Source of the DNA: JBHBQE01 sp041776485 | GTDB taxonomy: Bacteria; Bacillota; Clostridia; Lachnospirales; Lachnospiraceae | Assembly: GCA_041776485.1 (NCBI GenBank) | Contig: JBHBQE010000004.1 | Location: 101,213 to 165,212 of the forward strand | DNA length: 64,000 bases | Direction: 5' to 3' | Part shown: positions 42,581-52,839 of the stretch, piece by piece | Layout: each line of letters opens with the position of its first letter | How positions within the stretch are numbered: the stretch's first letter is position 1 | Notes under the pieces: model-generated | Told to the model about the DNA's origin: nothing | What the model saw: the letters and a program-made list of their open reading frames with translations, nothing else | Databases searched by the model: none | Made by a program: the position numbers and the translations under genes

Positions 42581-42826
42581 GCTGTTCCTCCTAAATTTAA
42601 AATCAACTGCATATCCAGTCAGTAAAATAACCGTTCCTTTAAATATTCATTTTTTTGTTTTGATACTGCCAATGTATTGCAGCCACAATTTCTCCGAGTG
42701 CGACACTATCAAAGATTCAGGTTTTTATTTTGTGATTTAAACGGTTATCAGCAGATAATGCTGTAGATACACACCGAGAAATTTTAGCATATAAGAATTT
42801 GTCTGTATGTGAGTTAATTACATAAA

Positions 42827-43489
42827 TTAAATTAAAGATTTTAGCTTTTCTCTATCAAGAATTGAAATTTGTCCCCTCGACGTGGTCAGAATATTCTCAT
42901 CAGATAAATATTTTATTATTTTAGTAACTACTTCCCTTACGCTTCCAATATTGTGAGCAATTTCCTCATGGGTTAATTTCAGCACAGGATCATCTTTTCT
43001 AATCATTTCGTCCCACAAAAATCCCGCCACTCTTTTATCAATGCCAAGAAACAGAATCTGCTGCATTGCCCACATTACATCTGAAAATCGCTCTGTAGTA
43101 TGTTTATAGACATAAACTGCCACATGCGGATTTGACTCCATAACCAGCTTAAATTCATTTACAGGGATAATAATTGCCGAAGCTTCCTCAGTTGCCTCGA
43201 TAACGGTATCAAAGGCAATGGTTTCCAACAGGCAGGAGGCTGAAAGTATACAGTTCTCCGTCGGAAACATTCTAAATAACGTAATCTCTCTCCCCTCCTC
43301 GGACATAATATAAACTCTAAGAACACCGGATAAAAGGACAATTCCTCCTTCACACTCTATATCTGTTCTCAGGACAGTTTCACCTTTTTTAAAATTTGTC
43401 CTCTTAAGGTCAGAGGTAAGGATTGATTTTTCACTATCTGTAAGTCTATTCCAAAATGGATATGTCTTTTTTAATATATCTTCATACAT
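42827..43489 (-). CDS. Crp/Fnr family transcriptional regulator
   Basis: A 220-residue regulator with an N-terminal cyclic-nucleotide-like beta barrel (KKGETVLRTDIECEGGIVLLSGVLRVY) and a C-terminal winged helix (THEEIAHNIGSVREVVTKIIKYL). It has only two cysteines in the sensor domain (CILSASC), and no FNR-type four-cysteine cluster. It is encoded upstream of the ferredoxin genes on the same strand, with a 246-base gap, and probably controls them. Effector unknown. Confidence 0.9.
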   Translation of the reverse strand: MYEDILKKTYPFWNRLTDSEKSILTSDLKRTNFKKGETVLRTDIECEGGIVLLSGVLRVYIMSEEGREITLFRMFPTENCILSASCLLETIAFDTVIEATEEASAIIIPVNEFKLVMESNPHVAVYVYKHTTERFSDVMWAMQQILFLGIDKRVAGFLWDEMIRKDDPVLKLTHEEIAHNIGSVREVVTKIIKYLSDENILTTSRGQISILDREKLKSLI

Positions 43490-43512
43490 TGTAATTATCT
43501 TCCATTTATGTG

Positions 43513-44298
43513 CTAACCCAACGCCACGTCTAAGGTCATCATAACGCTGAATCCCAAAGCAAACATCAAAATCCCTACATTTGAGTGTTCCCCCTGATAC
43601 ATTTCAGGGATAAGCTCCTCCACAACTACGTATATCATAGCTCCTGCTGCAAAGCTAAGTAAATATGGCATAGCAGGGATTATAAATGCCGCAGCCATAA
43701 CGGTTAACGCCCCGAAAATAGGTTCCACTGCACCGGACATTACCCCGTCAAAAAATGATTTCCCTTTGCTTTTCCCCTCTGCATGCAGAGGCATAGAAAT
43801 AATTGCTCCCTCCGGGAAGTTTTGTATTGCAATCCCCAATGACAATGCCAATGCTGCACCTGCTGTAATTTTAGCAGAGCCTGTAATATAACCTGCATAT
43901 ACTACACCCACAGCCATACCCTCAGGTATATTGTGCAGTGTTACTGCCAAAACCATCATGGTCGTTTTGGCAAGTCGCATTTTAGGTCCCTCTACAGTGT
44001 TAGAGTTAATATGTAAGTGGGGAATAATATGGTCAAGAAACAGAAGAAAAAGTATCCCTGCCCAAAACCCTACAACAGAGGGAATAAAGGCAAGACTGCC
44101 CATATTAGAGGACTGTTCTATTGCAGGAATTAAAAGACTCCATATGGAAGCGGCGACCATAACCCCTGCTGCAAATCCTGTTAGCGCCCTTTGCACGGAA
44201 ATATCCAAATTCTTTTTCATAAAGAAAACACAGGCGGATCCCAAGGATGTCCCTATAAAAGGTATCATCAGCCCAAGAACAGTTTCACTATCAAACAT
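43513..44298 (-). CDS. ZIP family divalent metal transporter
   Basis: A 261-residue ZIP/GufA-type transporter with about eight helices. Metal-site helices carry LHNIPEGMAVGV near residue 118 and QNFPEGAIISMP near residue 158, and EELIPEM follows near residue 228. Such proteins import Zn2+ and other divalent metals. It lies 23 bases upstream of the crp-like gene, so cotranscription is possible. Confidence 0.93.
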   Translation of the reverse strand: MFDSETVLGLMIPFIGTSLGSACVFFMKKNLDISVQRALTGFAAGVMVAASIWSLLIPAIEQSSNMGSLAFIPSVVGFWAGILFLLFLDHIIPHLHINSNTVEGPKMRLAKTTMMVLAVTLHNIPEGMAVGVVYAGYITGSAKITAGAALALSLGIAIQNFPEGAIISMPLHAEGKSKGKSFFDGVMSGAVEPIFGALTVMAAAFIIPAMPYLLSFAAGAMIYVVVEELIPEMYQGEHSNVGILMFALGFSVMMTLDVALG

Positions 44299-44324
44299 AA
44301 GTCATTATTCTCCTATAAATTATT

Positions 44325-44648
44325 TTAAATTTTGTATTTTTTGTAAATTCTATCGTAGCAAAAAATAAGAATCGGTATTCCTATCACATTTCCTGCAATA
44401 ATTACAATCACTGAAATCATGGGACTAATAATGTATACCATGGTACCAAACCATAATACAAGGGAAAATCCTATCCACATTTTGCCGTTCTCCCTATTAT
44501 AAGCCTTAATATCCCTTATTTCATTTTCCGATATCCTGGTTCCTGACCAAAACCATATTGGAGTTTTTTTGTTCCATGCATATATTCCTAATATGGAAAA
44601 GAACAAACTACAGGGTATCATAATAATAAACCATACTAAGTTTTCCAC
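44325..44648 (-). CDS. Small membrane protein (possible DUF3784 family)
   Basis: A 107-residue protein with three hydrophobic helices, at about residues 3-24, 56-76 and 78-98. The loop motif WFWSGTRISENEIRDIKAYNRENG is characteristic of a family of small Firmicutes membrane proteins. Function unknown. AAGGAGATAAAG ribosome site. It lies 26 bases before the ZIP gene on the same strand. Confidence 0.7.
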   Translation of the reverse strand: MENLVWFIIMIPCSLFFSILGIYAWNKKTPIWFWSGTRISENEIRDIKAYNRENGKMWIGFSLVLWFGTMVYIISPMISVIVIIAGNVIGIPILIFCYDRIYKKYKI

Positions 44649-44775
44649 TTTATCTCCTTATAATACAGCAATTCTACCTTAACCCTTATTTATTATTATA
44701 AATCACTTTGCAGTATTAAGCTATTACTAAATGTTGTTTTTCATACTAACCATTGCATTAATATTTATATTATGA

Positions 44776-44877
44776 AGGATTGTATTAGTTTGCGGCGAGA
44801 CAGATTCATCAGAGGTTATTGACATTATAGAAGCGATTGATAATGGCACTGAAATTGTAAATCCATTGGAAGATTAA
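44776..44877 (+). pseudogene. Start-less coding fragment
   Basis: After a TGA the plus strand reads RIVLVCGETDSSEVIDIIE, continuing through AIDNGTEIVNPLED to TAA: 33 codons with coding-like composition. There is no start codon or ribosome site. A terminator follows 36 bases later on the same strand. It is probably the tail of a lost gene. Family not recognised. Confidence 0.4.
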
Positions 44878-44912
44878 AATAGATATAGTTTTTATAAAAC
44901 CTCATCAGAAAT

Positions 44913-44945
44913 GGCTGTTGCAAAACCTGCAACAGCCTGTTTTTT
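44913..44945 (+). terminator. Intrinsic terminator
   Basis: GGCTGTTGCA (44913-44922), loop AAACC, TGCAACAGCC (44928-44937), then TGTTTTTT. It points rightward, after the coding fragment. Confidence 0.85.
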
Positions 44946-44974
44946 AGAATAAATTTCAAGAAATCCAGATGGAA

Positions 44975-46696
44975 TTAATAGGTAAATTCTTCCGTCAAAT
45001 TAGATTTCTCAATTAATCGTCTATAAAGTGCAGAACTTTTAAGAAGCTCCTCATGACTTCCTTCAGCTTCCGCCCTGCCAAAATCCATCACTACGATTTT
45101 ATCAGCTTTTTCAATAGATTTAAGCCTATGGGATACAATGATAACAGTTTTATTTTCGATTAATTTATTTAGCGAACTTTGTATCTTTCTTTCATTTTCC
45201 ACATCAAGACTTGCACTTATCTCGTCTAACAGTAAAATTGGCGCATTCTTTAAAAATGCTCTGGCAATAGAGATCCTTTGGCGCTCACCACCTGAAAGCT
45301 TGCTTCCGTTTTCTCCGATAGTTGTATTATATCCCTCGGGAAGTTTATCAACAAATTCCTGACAATTCGCAAGCCTTGCTGCATTTATAGCCTCCTCGTC
45401 ACTCGCTGTAGCTCTGCCCATTCTGATATTTTCCAGTATTGAAGTGTTAAATAAAATTACATCCTGAAATACAAATGAAACATTGTCAAATAGTGAATCG
45501 GTAGAAATATCCTTTACATCATTGCCGTCAATATTAATGGAACCGCTGTTATAATCAAATAATCTTGAAATCAGGCGAAGCACTGTAGACTTTCCGCATC
45601 CTGAAGGACCAACAATTGCAGTCACTTCATTTTGTTTGGCTACAAAACTTAATCCATTTACCACCTTGTTATCTGTATCGTATCCGAAGCTTACATTTTC
45701 TACATTAATGTCAAAGGATTGTAACTCACAGTCCTTACCACTTTGAATGTCAAGATCTCTAAGCTCATTTATCCTTTTAACCCTTGCATCTATATAAAAT
45801 AACTCTGCAAAGGCCTCCTCTATAGCACTCACAGCATCTACAAGCCTAACGGAGGCAAGCAAAAATCCTATAACATAAATCAGCTCTATGGCATTTGCCC
45901 TTAATAACTGTGAGGAAATTACCGCTACTACACCTAATGTTACCTTCATAAATGTAATGGATAGCAGCATGGGAGTAGCCTGTACAATTTCTGATTTTAA
46001 TCTCAGCTTTTCCGAGTCCTCCAAAGCAGTAGAAGCTCTTTTGTAGTTTTCCTCTGTTAGATTATAGCTTTTAATTTCCCTTTGAAGCTCTATAGTTTCC
46101 TGAAATGTTTCTGAATTTTCACGGGTTCTCCAAAAATATTTTCCTGTCCAGATTTTTTGCAAATTCTTAGATATATACATCATCATAAATCCGATCAGCA
46201 AAGGTATTATTGTAGCAATTCCAAGTTTTACATTGGATAAAAGGAGCATTATGGAAATCACAGTCAAAAATAACGTATATCCTATGCACCTGGGCATGGC
46301 ATGACTCATGGCATGCTCAATATCGGAAACATCCTGCATAATAGTTTGTGCCAAATCACTGAGATTATGCCTTGAAAAATATGACAAAGGCAGTTTTTTT
46401 ATTCTATCAGCCAGCTCAATCCTTAATTCTCTGGATTCCTTATAGGTAGCATTATAGGTTTTGACATATTCTAAATCCACTACAATAAATACAAACACTG
46501 TTACTAAGGCAATTATCAATATATAGTGCAGCGGGGTCTTGTTGTCTCCGTTCAATAAATTGTTGCCAAAATACATAGCGACCATCATAAATGCCATATA
46601 TCCAAGATTTACCAAAAATGAAGTTACACTGGCAATCTTTACAGCCCGTATTCCGCTATCGGTAAGTCCAAACTTTTCCTTAAAAAAAGACGTCAT
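44975..46696 (-). CDS. ABC transporter, fused membrane and ATPase domains (second of a pair)
   Basis: A 573-residue half-transporter with six membrane helices in residues 15-300 and an ATPase domain from about 335: Walker A GPSGCGKST, signature LSGGERQR, Walker B ILLLDEISASLD. It has exporter-type architecture, but such pairs also include siderophore importers (YbtPQ, IrtAB). The ATG at 46696 overlaps the previous stop (TAATG) and has GGAGGG; an upstream in-frame ATG lacks it. It probably forms a heterodimer with the preceding gene product. Confidence 0.9.
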   Translation of the reverse strand: MTSFFKEKFGLTDSGIRAVKIASVTSFLVNLGYMAFMMVAMYFGNNLLNGDNKTPLHYILIIALVTVFVFIVVDLEYVKTYNATYKESRELRIELADRIKKLPLSYFSRHNLSDLAQTIMQDVSDIEHAMSHAMPRCIGYTLFLTVISIMLLLSNVKLGIATIIPLLIGFMMMYISKNLQKIWTGKYFWRTRENSETFQETIELQREIKSYNLTEENYKRASTALEDSEKLRLKSEIVQATPMLLSITFMKVTLGVVAVISSQLLRANAIELIYVIGFLLASVRLVDAVSAIEEAFAELFYIDARVKRINELRDLDIQSGKDCELQSFDINVENVSFGYDTDNKVVNGLSFVAKQNEVTAIVGPSGCGKSTVLRLISRLFDYNSGSINIDGNDVKDISTDSLFDNVSFVFQDVILFNTSILENIRMGRATASDEEAINAARLANCQEFVDKLPEGYNTTIGENGSKLSGGERQRISIARAFLKNAPILLLDEISASLDVENERKIQSSLNKLIENKTVIIVSHRLKSIEKADKIVVMDFGRAEAEGSHEELLKSSALYRRLIEKSNLTEEFTY

Positions 46697-48423
46697 TATC
46701 TTACCCTCCATTCATTAGCACACATAAACTCCTCTTGAAGCTTTTTATATTCACCTTCACTTTCCATCAGCTCCCTGTGGCTTCCCCTTTCAATAATTTT
46801 TCCGTTATCCACCACCAGTATTTCATCTACATTTCTAATTGAGCTGAGTCTGTGGGCAATCATTATCACTGTTTTACCCTTCATTAAATTGGCAAATGCC
46901 TTTTGAAGCTCAAATTCATTTTCAGGATCGGCTGCAGCGGAAGCTTCATCCATGATAATAATCGGTGCAGACTTTAAGATTGCTCTGGCTATGGTGATTC
47001 TTTGTACCTCTCCTCCAGAAAGATGTACACCCTTTGCACCTATTATTGTTTCCTCTCTTTTATCAAATTTATTAATAATCTCATCACATTGAGCAAGGCT
47101 TAATGCCTCCATAACCTCCTGCCTGCTCGCATTGGGATTTCCGATTTTTACATTTTCGTAAATTGTTTTCTTAAAGAGCTTTGCATCCTGAAAAACATTG
47201 GTAATATTGCTTGCCAATGCCTTTTCCGTATAATCTGTAAGACTATGATTTCCTATAAAAATACTGCCGGAATTTAATTTATAAAATCCGGAAATAAGCT
47301 TTACAATAGTTGATTTCCCGGAACCGGAGGCACCAACAAGAGCATATTGCTTCCCCTCCTCCAGCGAAAAGGATAAATCCTTAATAACATAATTTTCATC
47401 ATAGCTAAATGTTACATTTTTAAATTCTATAGAATGATTTTCCATTTCTTCAATTGTTCCGGTCTCCAGCTTTTCAGCCTGCATTTGGGTAAATAAGTCC
47501 TCAATTTTCCCTATGCAGCTATTTGCCTGATAGGTATACATGCCCACATACATTATTTTCATAAATGAAATAAACAATACCCCGTTAAATACCACGTAGA
47601 ACATAAATTTAGTTAAGAAAACCTTTGGATCAGGGTTATCCATGTAAAAAAAGAACAAAACCGCCAGAAATATTCCGTTAAAAAATACCTGAAATGCCAC
47701 AAACCAACGCCTGCAGCTCATGCTATACTGCAGAGCAAGCTTTGAGTAATCCACAACCGACTGGTAGAAATCCTTTAAAGCCTCCATATTGGTTTTAAAT
47801 ATTTTGAGTACATGTATGCCACGAACATACTCTACGGCTCCTGCATTCATTTTCTCCAGAGATCGCATGTACTGCTCCATAAAACTCCTGTCACCTGACA
47901 TTTTTTTTACGATAAAGGCTCCAATTATAAGAGTTAATGTATATACAATTCCTATCCTGTAATCCACAAAAAATGCCAGCACCCCACCAAGCACCGGAAC
48001 AAATATGGCGGTGGATAAATCCGGAATTAAATGGGCTACACTCATATGGGTGAGTACTGTATTATCATCAATAACCTTTCGAACTCTTCCGGATTCATTT
48101 TTATCAAAAAAACTGAAGGAAGCATTCATAATATGGAATATACCCCTTTTTTTTAAATTTGTTTCCAGTCTGAATGCCAGCGCATGAGTTGCCCACACTG
48201 AACCAAAATATACCACCGTATTAATCATAAGAAACGTTATTACAAGCAGGGCTTTGGACAGCGCCCTTTCCACATTGCTTTCAACTATAACATCCTTTAA
48301 AAACAAATAGATATAATAGTAGCTTGCAATAGAAAAAACTGCCGCAATAAATGCCAAAACAATTCCAAGATATGATAATCCCACATATTCCGGAACATAT
48401 TCCTTGAGTTTTTTGTATATCAT
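46696..48423 (-). CDS. ABC transporter, fused membrane and ATPase domains (first of a pair)
   Basis: A 575-residue half-transporter. Six helices lie in residues 15-300, then Walker A GASGSGKST near residue 360, LSGGEVQR and IIMDEASAAADPEN. The AAADPEN after Walker B replaces the usual SALD, a feature seen in YbtP/IrtA-like and related pairs as I recall. Cotranscribed with its partner and 22 bases after the MptD-like S component, implying a shared substrate. Confidence 0.9.
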   Translation of the reverse strand: MIYKKLKEYVPEYVGLSYLGIVLAFIAAVFSIASYYYIYLFLKDVIVESNVERALSKALLVITFLMINTVVYFGSVWATHALAFRLETNLKKRGIFHIMNASFSFFDKNESGRVRKVIDDNTVLTHMSVAHLIPDLSTAIFVPVLGGVLAFFVDYRIGIVYTLTLIIGAFIVKKMSGDRSFMEQYMRSLEKMNAGAVEYVRGIHVLKIFKTNMEALKDFYQSVVDYSKLALQYSMSCRRWFVAFQVFFNGIFLAVLFFFYMDNPDPKVFLTKFMFYVVFNGVLFISFMKIMYVGMYTYQANSCIGKIEDLFTQMQAEKLETGTIEEMENHSIEFKNVTFSYDENYVIKDLSFSLEEGKQYALVGASGSGKSTIVKLISGFYKLNSGSIFIGNHSLTDYTEKALASNITNVFQDAKLFKKTIYENVKIGNPNASRQEVMEALSLAQCDEIINKFDKREETIIGAKGVHLSGGEVQRITIARAILKSAPIIIMDEASAAADPENEFELQKAFANLMKGKTVIMIAHRLSSIRNVDEILVVDNGKIIERGSHRELMESEGEYKKLQEEFMCANEWRVR

Positions 48424-48445
48424 CTCATACCTCCTATTATGATAA

Positions 48446-49042
48446 TCAATCTCTTTTCATTTTCTCTAAATGCTTTCTTAATATCAGATACCCTAAAAAC
48501 ACACCGATTACTGCCAAAATAAAGACTAACACCGAGGACAGCAGCCCCATCAATCCCTTGGTAAACCGTATCATCTCATCCATTTCATCGGGATCCATAC
48601 CTCGCTCTATCCAATGAGAGCGATAGGAATCAAGGAAAAATGTTGAGGGAATTATTGCTCCCCACGCCTGTCCTACATGCATAATACCGGATGCCACCGC
48701 TAATATCGGTATAGAGGTTTCATTGGAGCGAGAAGCAATAATATCCGCAATTACCGCAGTTACCATTGAGCTTACTATCCACGGTAAATATCCACCTCCC
48801 ATAAGAGCAAAAGCTGCCATTACCAATGCTGTGAAAATGGAATATTCCCACATTTTCCCTATTTTTCTGTTCATGAAAATAATAACCGAACCTGTAAGCA
48901 GCGCACATATACCCGGGCTTATGGCATGACCAAACTGTCCGAGTGCGACTATCAAAAACATACTAACCATATAAAATATTAAATAAATTACTGTTAATAA
49001 TGCGATAAATACTATATCCTTCATTTTTAGCCTATTTTCCAT
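48446..49042 (-). CDS. ECF transporter substrate-specific component, MptD/Trep_Strep-like
   Basis: A 198-residue membrane protein with five or six helices, matching the MptD family of putative ECF S components (Trep_Strep). Features are MKDIVFIALLTVIYLIFYM at its start, PGICALLTGSVIIFM, and a HVGQAWGAIIPSTFF segment. Substrate unproven. It overlaps the ECF ATPase gene by 11 bases and has GGAGGGTAAAA before its ATG. Confidence 0.82.
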   Translation of the reverse strand: MENRLKMKDIVFIALLTVIYLIFYMVSMFLIVALGQFGHAISPGICALLTGSVIIFMNRKIGKMWEYSIFTALVMAAFALMGGGYLPWIVSSMVTAVIADIIASRSNETSIPILAVASGIMHVGQAWGAIIPSTFFLDSYRSHWIERGMDPDEMDEMIRFTKGLMGLLSSVLVFILAVIGVFLGYLILRKHLEKMKRD

Positions 49043-50453
49043 TTTTACCCTCCATTTTCATAAAAATTTCATTTAATATACAAACACTTGATTCATTCAA
49101 ATAAAAATCCTCCTCTATCTGTCCATCATTAAGATAAATTACCCTGTCCGATACCTTTCTTATAAACTCATAGTCATGAGATATTATTAAAATTGATTTT
49201 GTTTCGGAAAGCTCATTAATCTGTCTAACCACACTATTCATAGACTTCACATCAAGACCGCTGGTTGGCTCATCAAAAATAATAAGTTTTGCCTTATTTA
49301 AAGCTGCCATGGCAATTTGTAGCCTTTGCTTTTCTCCTCCACTTAAATCAAAAGGGTGGGTATTCCTGTATTTCCATATATCAAGCTCCGTAAGCACCCT
49401 TTTTTTATCCTGTATATCCAACCCCTCGTTTCCAATTTCCACTTCATTTTCCACACTGGTTCCAAATAGCTGGTAATCTGCGTCCTGCATAACATAAAAG
49501 GGCAATTCATCGTTACTAAGTCTGCCTTTATCATATGAAATTGAGCCTGTAAGAATTTTTGCCAAAGTAGTTTTTCCTACTCCATTTTCACCAACTATTG
49601 TAGCTATCTCATTCCTATAGAGAGCAAGGGATATGTTCCTAAGCACAGGAAGTTTGGAAATATCCTCAATCAATAATACAGCCTCTCCTTTTTCTGTTTT
49701 TTTTCTAAAGGGAATATCCATATTAAACAGTTCAAAGCTTCTTGTATTATAATCTGATGTTTTAAACACCTCTTCGTTATCGAAAGTTTCTATTGTATTA
49801 TTCCTAATCAAAAAAACTCTGTCTAAAAGGTTATTTAAATAAAAGAAACGATGATCTGCAATAAGTACTGTTTTGCCCATCGCCTTTAACATGGTTAAAA
49901 TACCCCTTAGACCCATGGCATTGCCATAATCTAAATTAGCCGAAGGCTCATCAAATAATAATATTTTGGGACTGAGCACCAAAGATGTAGCAAGAGCAAG
50001 CAGCTGCCTTTGTCCATTTGATAAAGACAGAATCTGCCTGTCCATAAGATCATGAATAGGTAAATACTCCTTTATCTCCTCTATACGCTCAAGCATTTTC
50101 TCCCGACTAAAGCCGTAATTTTCCATAGGAAATGCCAGTTCACTACTACTATCAAGGGTAAAAAATTGGCTTCTTGGATTCTGAAACACAGAGCCAATAA
50201 CTCTGCTAATATCATAAATAGGTATCTTGTCAAAATCTTTCCCCTCCAAATATCTGTTACCCTCTATTTTGCCCTCAACAATAGCAGGAATTAATCCGTT
50301 CAATGACTTTAAAAATGTGGACTTCCCGCTTCCGCTGTCTCCGGCAATCAATATTATCTCCCCTTCATCAATGGAGAAATTAATATCAGAAATCGCCTTT
50401 ATATCCTCTCCTCTATATTTAAACGAATAATTCTTTGCACTCATTAGCGCCAT
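49032..50453 (-). CDS. ECF transporter double ATPase (EcfA-EcfA' fusion)
   Basis: A 473-residue protein with two ATP-binding domains. The first has Walker A GDSGSGKST and signature LSNGQRQL; the second has Walker A GENGVGKTT and LSGGEKQRL, with Walker B LIIFDEPTSGLD. Fused ATPases pair with a T and S component to form one ECF importer. The start at 50453 is preferred because GGGGGTG precedes it. It overlaps the T-component gene by 10 bases. Confidence 0.92.
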   Translation of the reverse strand: MALMSAKNYSFKYRGEDIKAISDINFSIDEGEIILIAGDSGSGKSTFLKSLNGLIPAIVEGKIEGNRYLEGKDFDKIPIYDISRVIGSVFQNPRSQFFTLDSSSELAFPMENYGFSREKMLERIEEIKEYLPIHDLMDRQILSLSNGQRQLLALATSLVLSPKILLFDEPSANLDYGNAMGLRGILTMLKAMGKTVLIADHRFFYLNNLLDRVFLIRNNTIETFDNEEVFKTSDYNTRSFELFNMDIPFRKKTEKGEAVLLIEDISKLPVLRNISLALYRNEIATIVGENGVGKTTLAKILTGSISYDKGRLSNDELPFYVMQDADYQLFGTSVENEVEIGNEGLDIQDKKRVLTELDIWKYRNTHPFDLSGGEKQRLQIAMAALNKAKLIIFDEPTSGLDVKSMNSVVRQINELSETKSILIISHDYEFIRKVSDRVIYLNDGQIEEDFYLNESSVCILNEIFMKMEGKNGK

Positions 50454-51112
50454 ACTATAAACACCCCCGTCCCTACAAGCAAAGTCAGGCATGCAATATA
50501 ATCAAACGCTCCCATTTTGACCCTATGATATGAGGTTCTTTTTACTGGATTGGTTATCCCCTTAGATAACCCTGCTGCAGTGATTTCATCTGCAAGAATT
50601 GCACATCGAAACAACTGGGGAACCATAAAAAATTCAAAGCTTTTCACAGGTCGTTTTATACTGTATGGAATATTCCTAAGGCGCATAGATTCTTTTATAT
50701 ATTTAAATTCCCTTTTAAAGGTGGGAATATATCTAACTACAATAGCTAAAGCGACCACAAAGGTTTTAGGCAAATGCAATGGCTCTAATGCCGAAATAAT
50801 CTGAGTGGGACTATAATCTAAAATCAAAACTGATGCCATCATAAGACAGGGGATAAATTGTATCCCCATAATAATGAGCATATAGAAAAATTGACCTATA
50901 TCGCTGGGAAAAGCAAGGATAGCCTGATGTATAACAGTCAACACAGCATATACCAGCAAAAACTTGAACGCTCTTTTAAATTTAAGGGTAACAAGCAAAA
51001 TACAAAATGCAAAAATCAAAAAGAAATAATGCCTGTACCTGTTTCCGGGAAACATAATGGCAATGGGCAAAACTAAATTGAATAATAATACATCTAATGG
51101 GTTAACCTTCAT
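50444..51112 (-). CDS. ECF transporter transmembrane component (EcfT/CbiQ-like)
   Basis: A 222-residue membrane protein with four or five helices and the T-component coupling segment VRYIPTFKREFKYIKESMRLRN (residues about 130-152). It anchors the two ATPase domains and the S component. CbiQ-type members serve cobalt, others vitamins. Last 10 bases overlap the ATPase gene. Confidence 0.9.
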   Translation of the reverse strand: MKVNPLDVLLFNLVLPIAIMFPGNRYRHYFFLIFAFCILLVTLKFKRAFKFLLVYAVLTVIHQAILAFPSDIGQFFYMLIIMGIQFIPCLMMASVLILDYSPTQIISALEPLHLPKTFVVALAIVVRYIPTFKREFKYIKESMRLRNIPYSIKRPVKSFEFFMVPQLFRCAILADEITAAGLSKGITNPVKRTSYHRVKMGAFDYIACLTLLVGTGVFIVWR

Positions 51113-51167
51113 AAAGCTTCCTTATGGTATTCTTCGTAGTACACGCTATGTTAGATTTCGCTAACTA

Positions 51168-51196
51168 TTTATATCACTTTATTCGCCTAAATGCAA
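51168..51196 (-). promoter_or_regulatory. Possible internal promoter before the ECF genes
   Basis: Reverse strand TTGCAT (51191-51196), 17-base spacer, TATAAA (51168-51173), in the 120-base gap between the Dpp-type ATPase and the ECF T gene. Confidence 0.45.
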
Positions 51197-51232
51197 GCTA
51201 AAGCTAACTTAAAAATCACATAAATTCTGAAA

Positions 51233-52822
51233 TTAATTTAAGATAGTTTCCACCAGATGAATAGAATTAATTAATTTTATTGTATACGGATTAGAAGAAT
51301 TTATAATATCTTTTGGATTATCATATATTTCAATAAATCGTCCCTCATGCATTACTGCAATACGATCTGAAATATTCTTAAGAACTCTGAAGTCATGAGA
51401 TATCATTATTATGGTTAGGTCAAACTCCTTTTTCAGCTTAATCAGCAGCTTTAGTATTTGTACCTGAAGTGTAACATCAAGGGAAGATACCGCTTCATCA
51501 CAAATTAATATTTCCGGCTTCATAATAAGAGCCCTTGCAATTCCTATTCTTTGGCACTGTCCCGTACTTAATTGCATAGGTTTAGAGTGAAACATGGTTT
51601 CCTCAATCCCAACCATATGAAGAAGCTCCCTGGCCATTTTTTCACGCATTTTCTTATCATAAAGTCTATGATAAATTAATGGCTCTTGTACAATATTCAA
51701 AGCGGTGACATTAGGATTTAAACTTCCCCTTGCTTCTTGAAATATAATTTGAATTTTGGGGGATAATTTTCTCCTTTCAGAGGATTTTAATTTTAATAGA
51801 TTTATACCATTGTATATTATCTCGCCTTCAGTTTTGGTTTCTAATCCCATAATACATCTGGACAGCGTAGATTTACCGCAGCCGCTTATCCCTAAAATAG
51901 AAAAAATCTCTCCTTTTTTGATTTCCACATTCAGGTTGTCTATAATTTCTTTTTTATCCCCGTAGCTTTTACTTAATTCCTTTATTACCAGCCCATTATC
52001 ATTATGATTGGAAGATTTATCATATTCTATTTTATCAATTGCAATATAAGAGGAAATTAAATTTTTTGTATACCGATGCTTAGGACTGTTTAAAATCTCA
52101 GACTTAGGCGAATCTTCACATATTATACCCTCTTTTAACACTACAATGCGGTCTGCAAGCATATCTGCCGCGGCAATATCATGGGTTATCATAAGGACCG
52201 TCTGTCCGGCAAGTGATTTCAAGGTATTCAGCACCTCATACTGGCTTATAACATCTAATGCGCTGGTAGGCTCATCTGCAATAATAATGTCCGGTTTAAG
52301 GCTTACGCAAAGAGCAATGCACACTCTTTGGCACATGCCACCGCTAAGTTCAAAGGCATAGGAATGCAGAACCTTATCAGGATTGTCAAAAAGAAAATCT
52401 TTTAAAAGCCCCTTTGCGATATCATATACCTCTTTTTTTTCTGCAATTCCATGATACACAAGCAAATCCAAAAAATGCTGATAAACCGTTTTCATAGGAT
52501 TAAGAGCCTCGGAAGCATCCTGATAAATCATCACGGCCTTGGTTCCCCTGATTTTATTCCAAAATCTAAATCTCTGATACAGAGGAATCTTCCACTCATC
52601 CATATATAGCCAGCCGCTTTCTATGTTGGCACTTTGCGGCAGCAATCCCAATAATGCTTTTGCAAGTGTGGATTTCCCTGAACCGCTTTCGCCCAAAAGC
52701 ACAACCTTTTCCCCTTTTTTTATATCCAGGGAAAAATTATCAAACACTCTAAAAGCCTTTTTGTCTTTTGTATAATCAAGAGTCAAGTCCCTTATGCTTA
52801 TAACAGTATCCTTATCAAACAT
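51233..52822 (-). CDS. Fused double ATPase of a nickel/peptide-type ABC importer (DppD-DppF like)
   Basis: A 529-residue protein combining both ATPase subunits usually encoded separately. Domain 1 has Walker A GESGSGKST near residue 44, ELSGGMCQR and ADEPTSALD. Domain 2 has Walker A GISGCGKST near residue 310, STGQCQR in place of LSGGQ, and CDEAVSSLD. The altered signature of domain 2 may make that ATP site weaker. Follows the permease genes by 17 bases. Confidence 0.9.
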   Translation of the reverse strand: MFDKDTVISIRDLTLDYTKDKKAFRVFDNFSLDIKKGEKVVLLGESGSGKSTLAKALLGLLPQSANIESGWLYMDEWKIPLYQRFRFWNKIRGTKAVMIYQDASEALNPMKTVYQHFLDLLVYHGIAEKKEVYDIAKGLLKDFLFDNPDKVLHSYAFELSGGMCQRVCIALCVSLKPDIIIADEPTSALDVISQYEVLNTLKSLAGQTVLMITHDIAAADMLADRIVVLKEGIICEDSPKSEILNSPKHRYTKNLISSYIAIDKIEYDKSSNHNDNGLVIKELSKSYGDKKEIIDNLNVEIKKGEIFSILGISGCGKSTLSRCIMGLETKTEGEIIYNGINLLKLKSSERRKLSPKIQIIFQEARGSLNPNVTALNIVQEPLIYHRLYDKKMREKMARELLHMVGIEETMFHSKPMQLSTGQCQRIGIARALIMKPEILICDEAVSSLDVTLQVQILKLLIKLKKEFDLTIIMISHDFRVLKNISDRIAVMHEGRFIEIYDNPKDIINSSNPYTIKLINSIHLVETILN

Positions 52823-52839
52823 AAATACACTCCATGATT

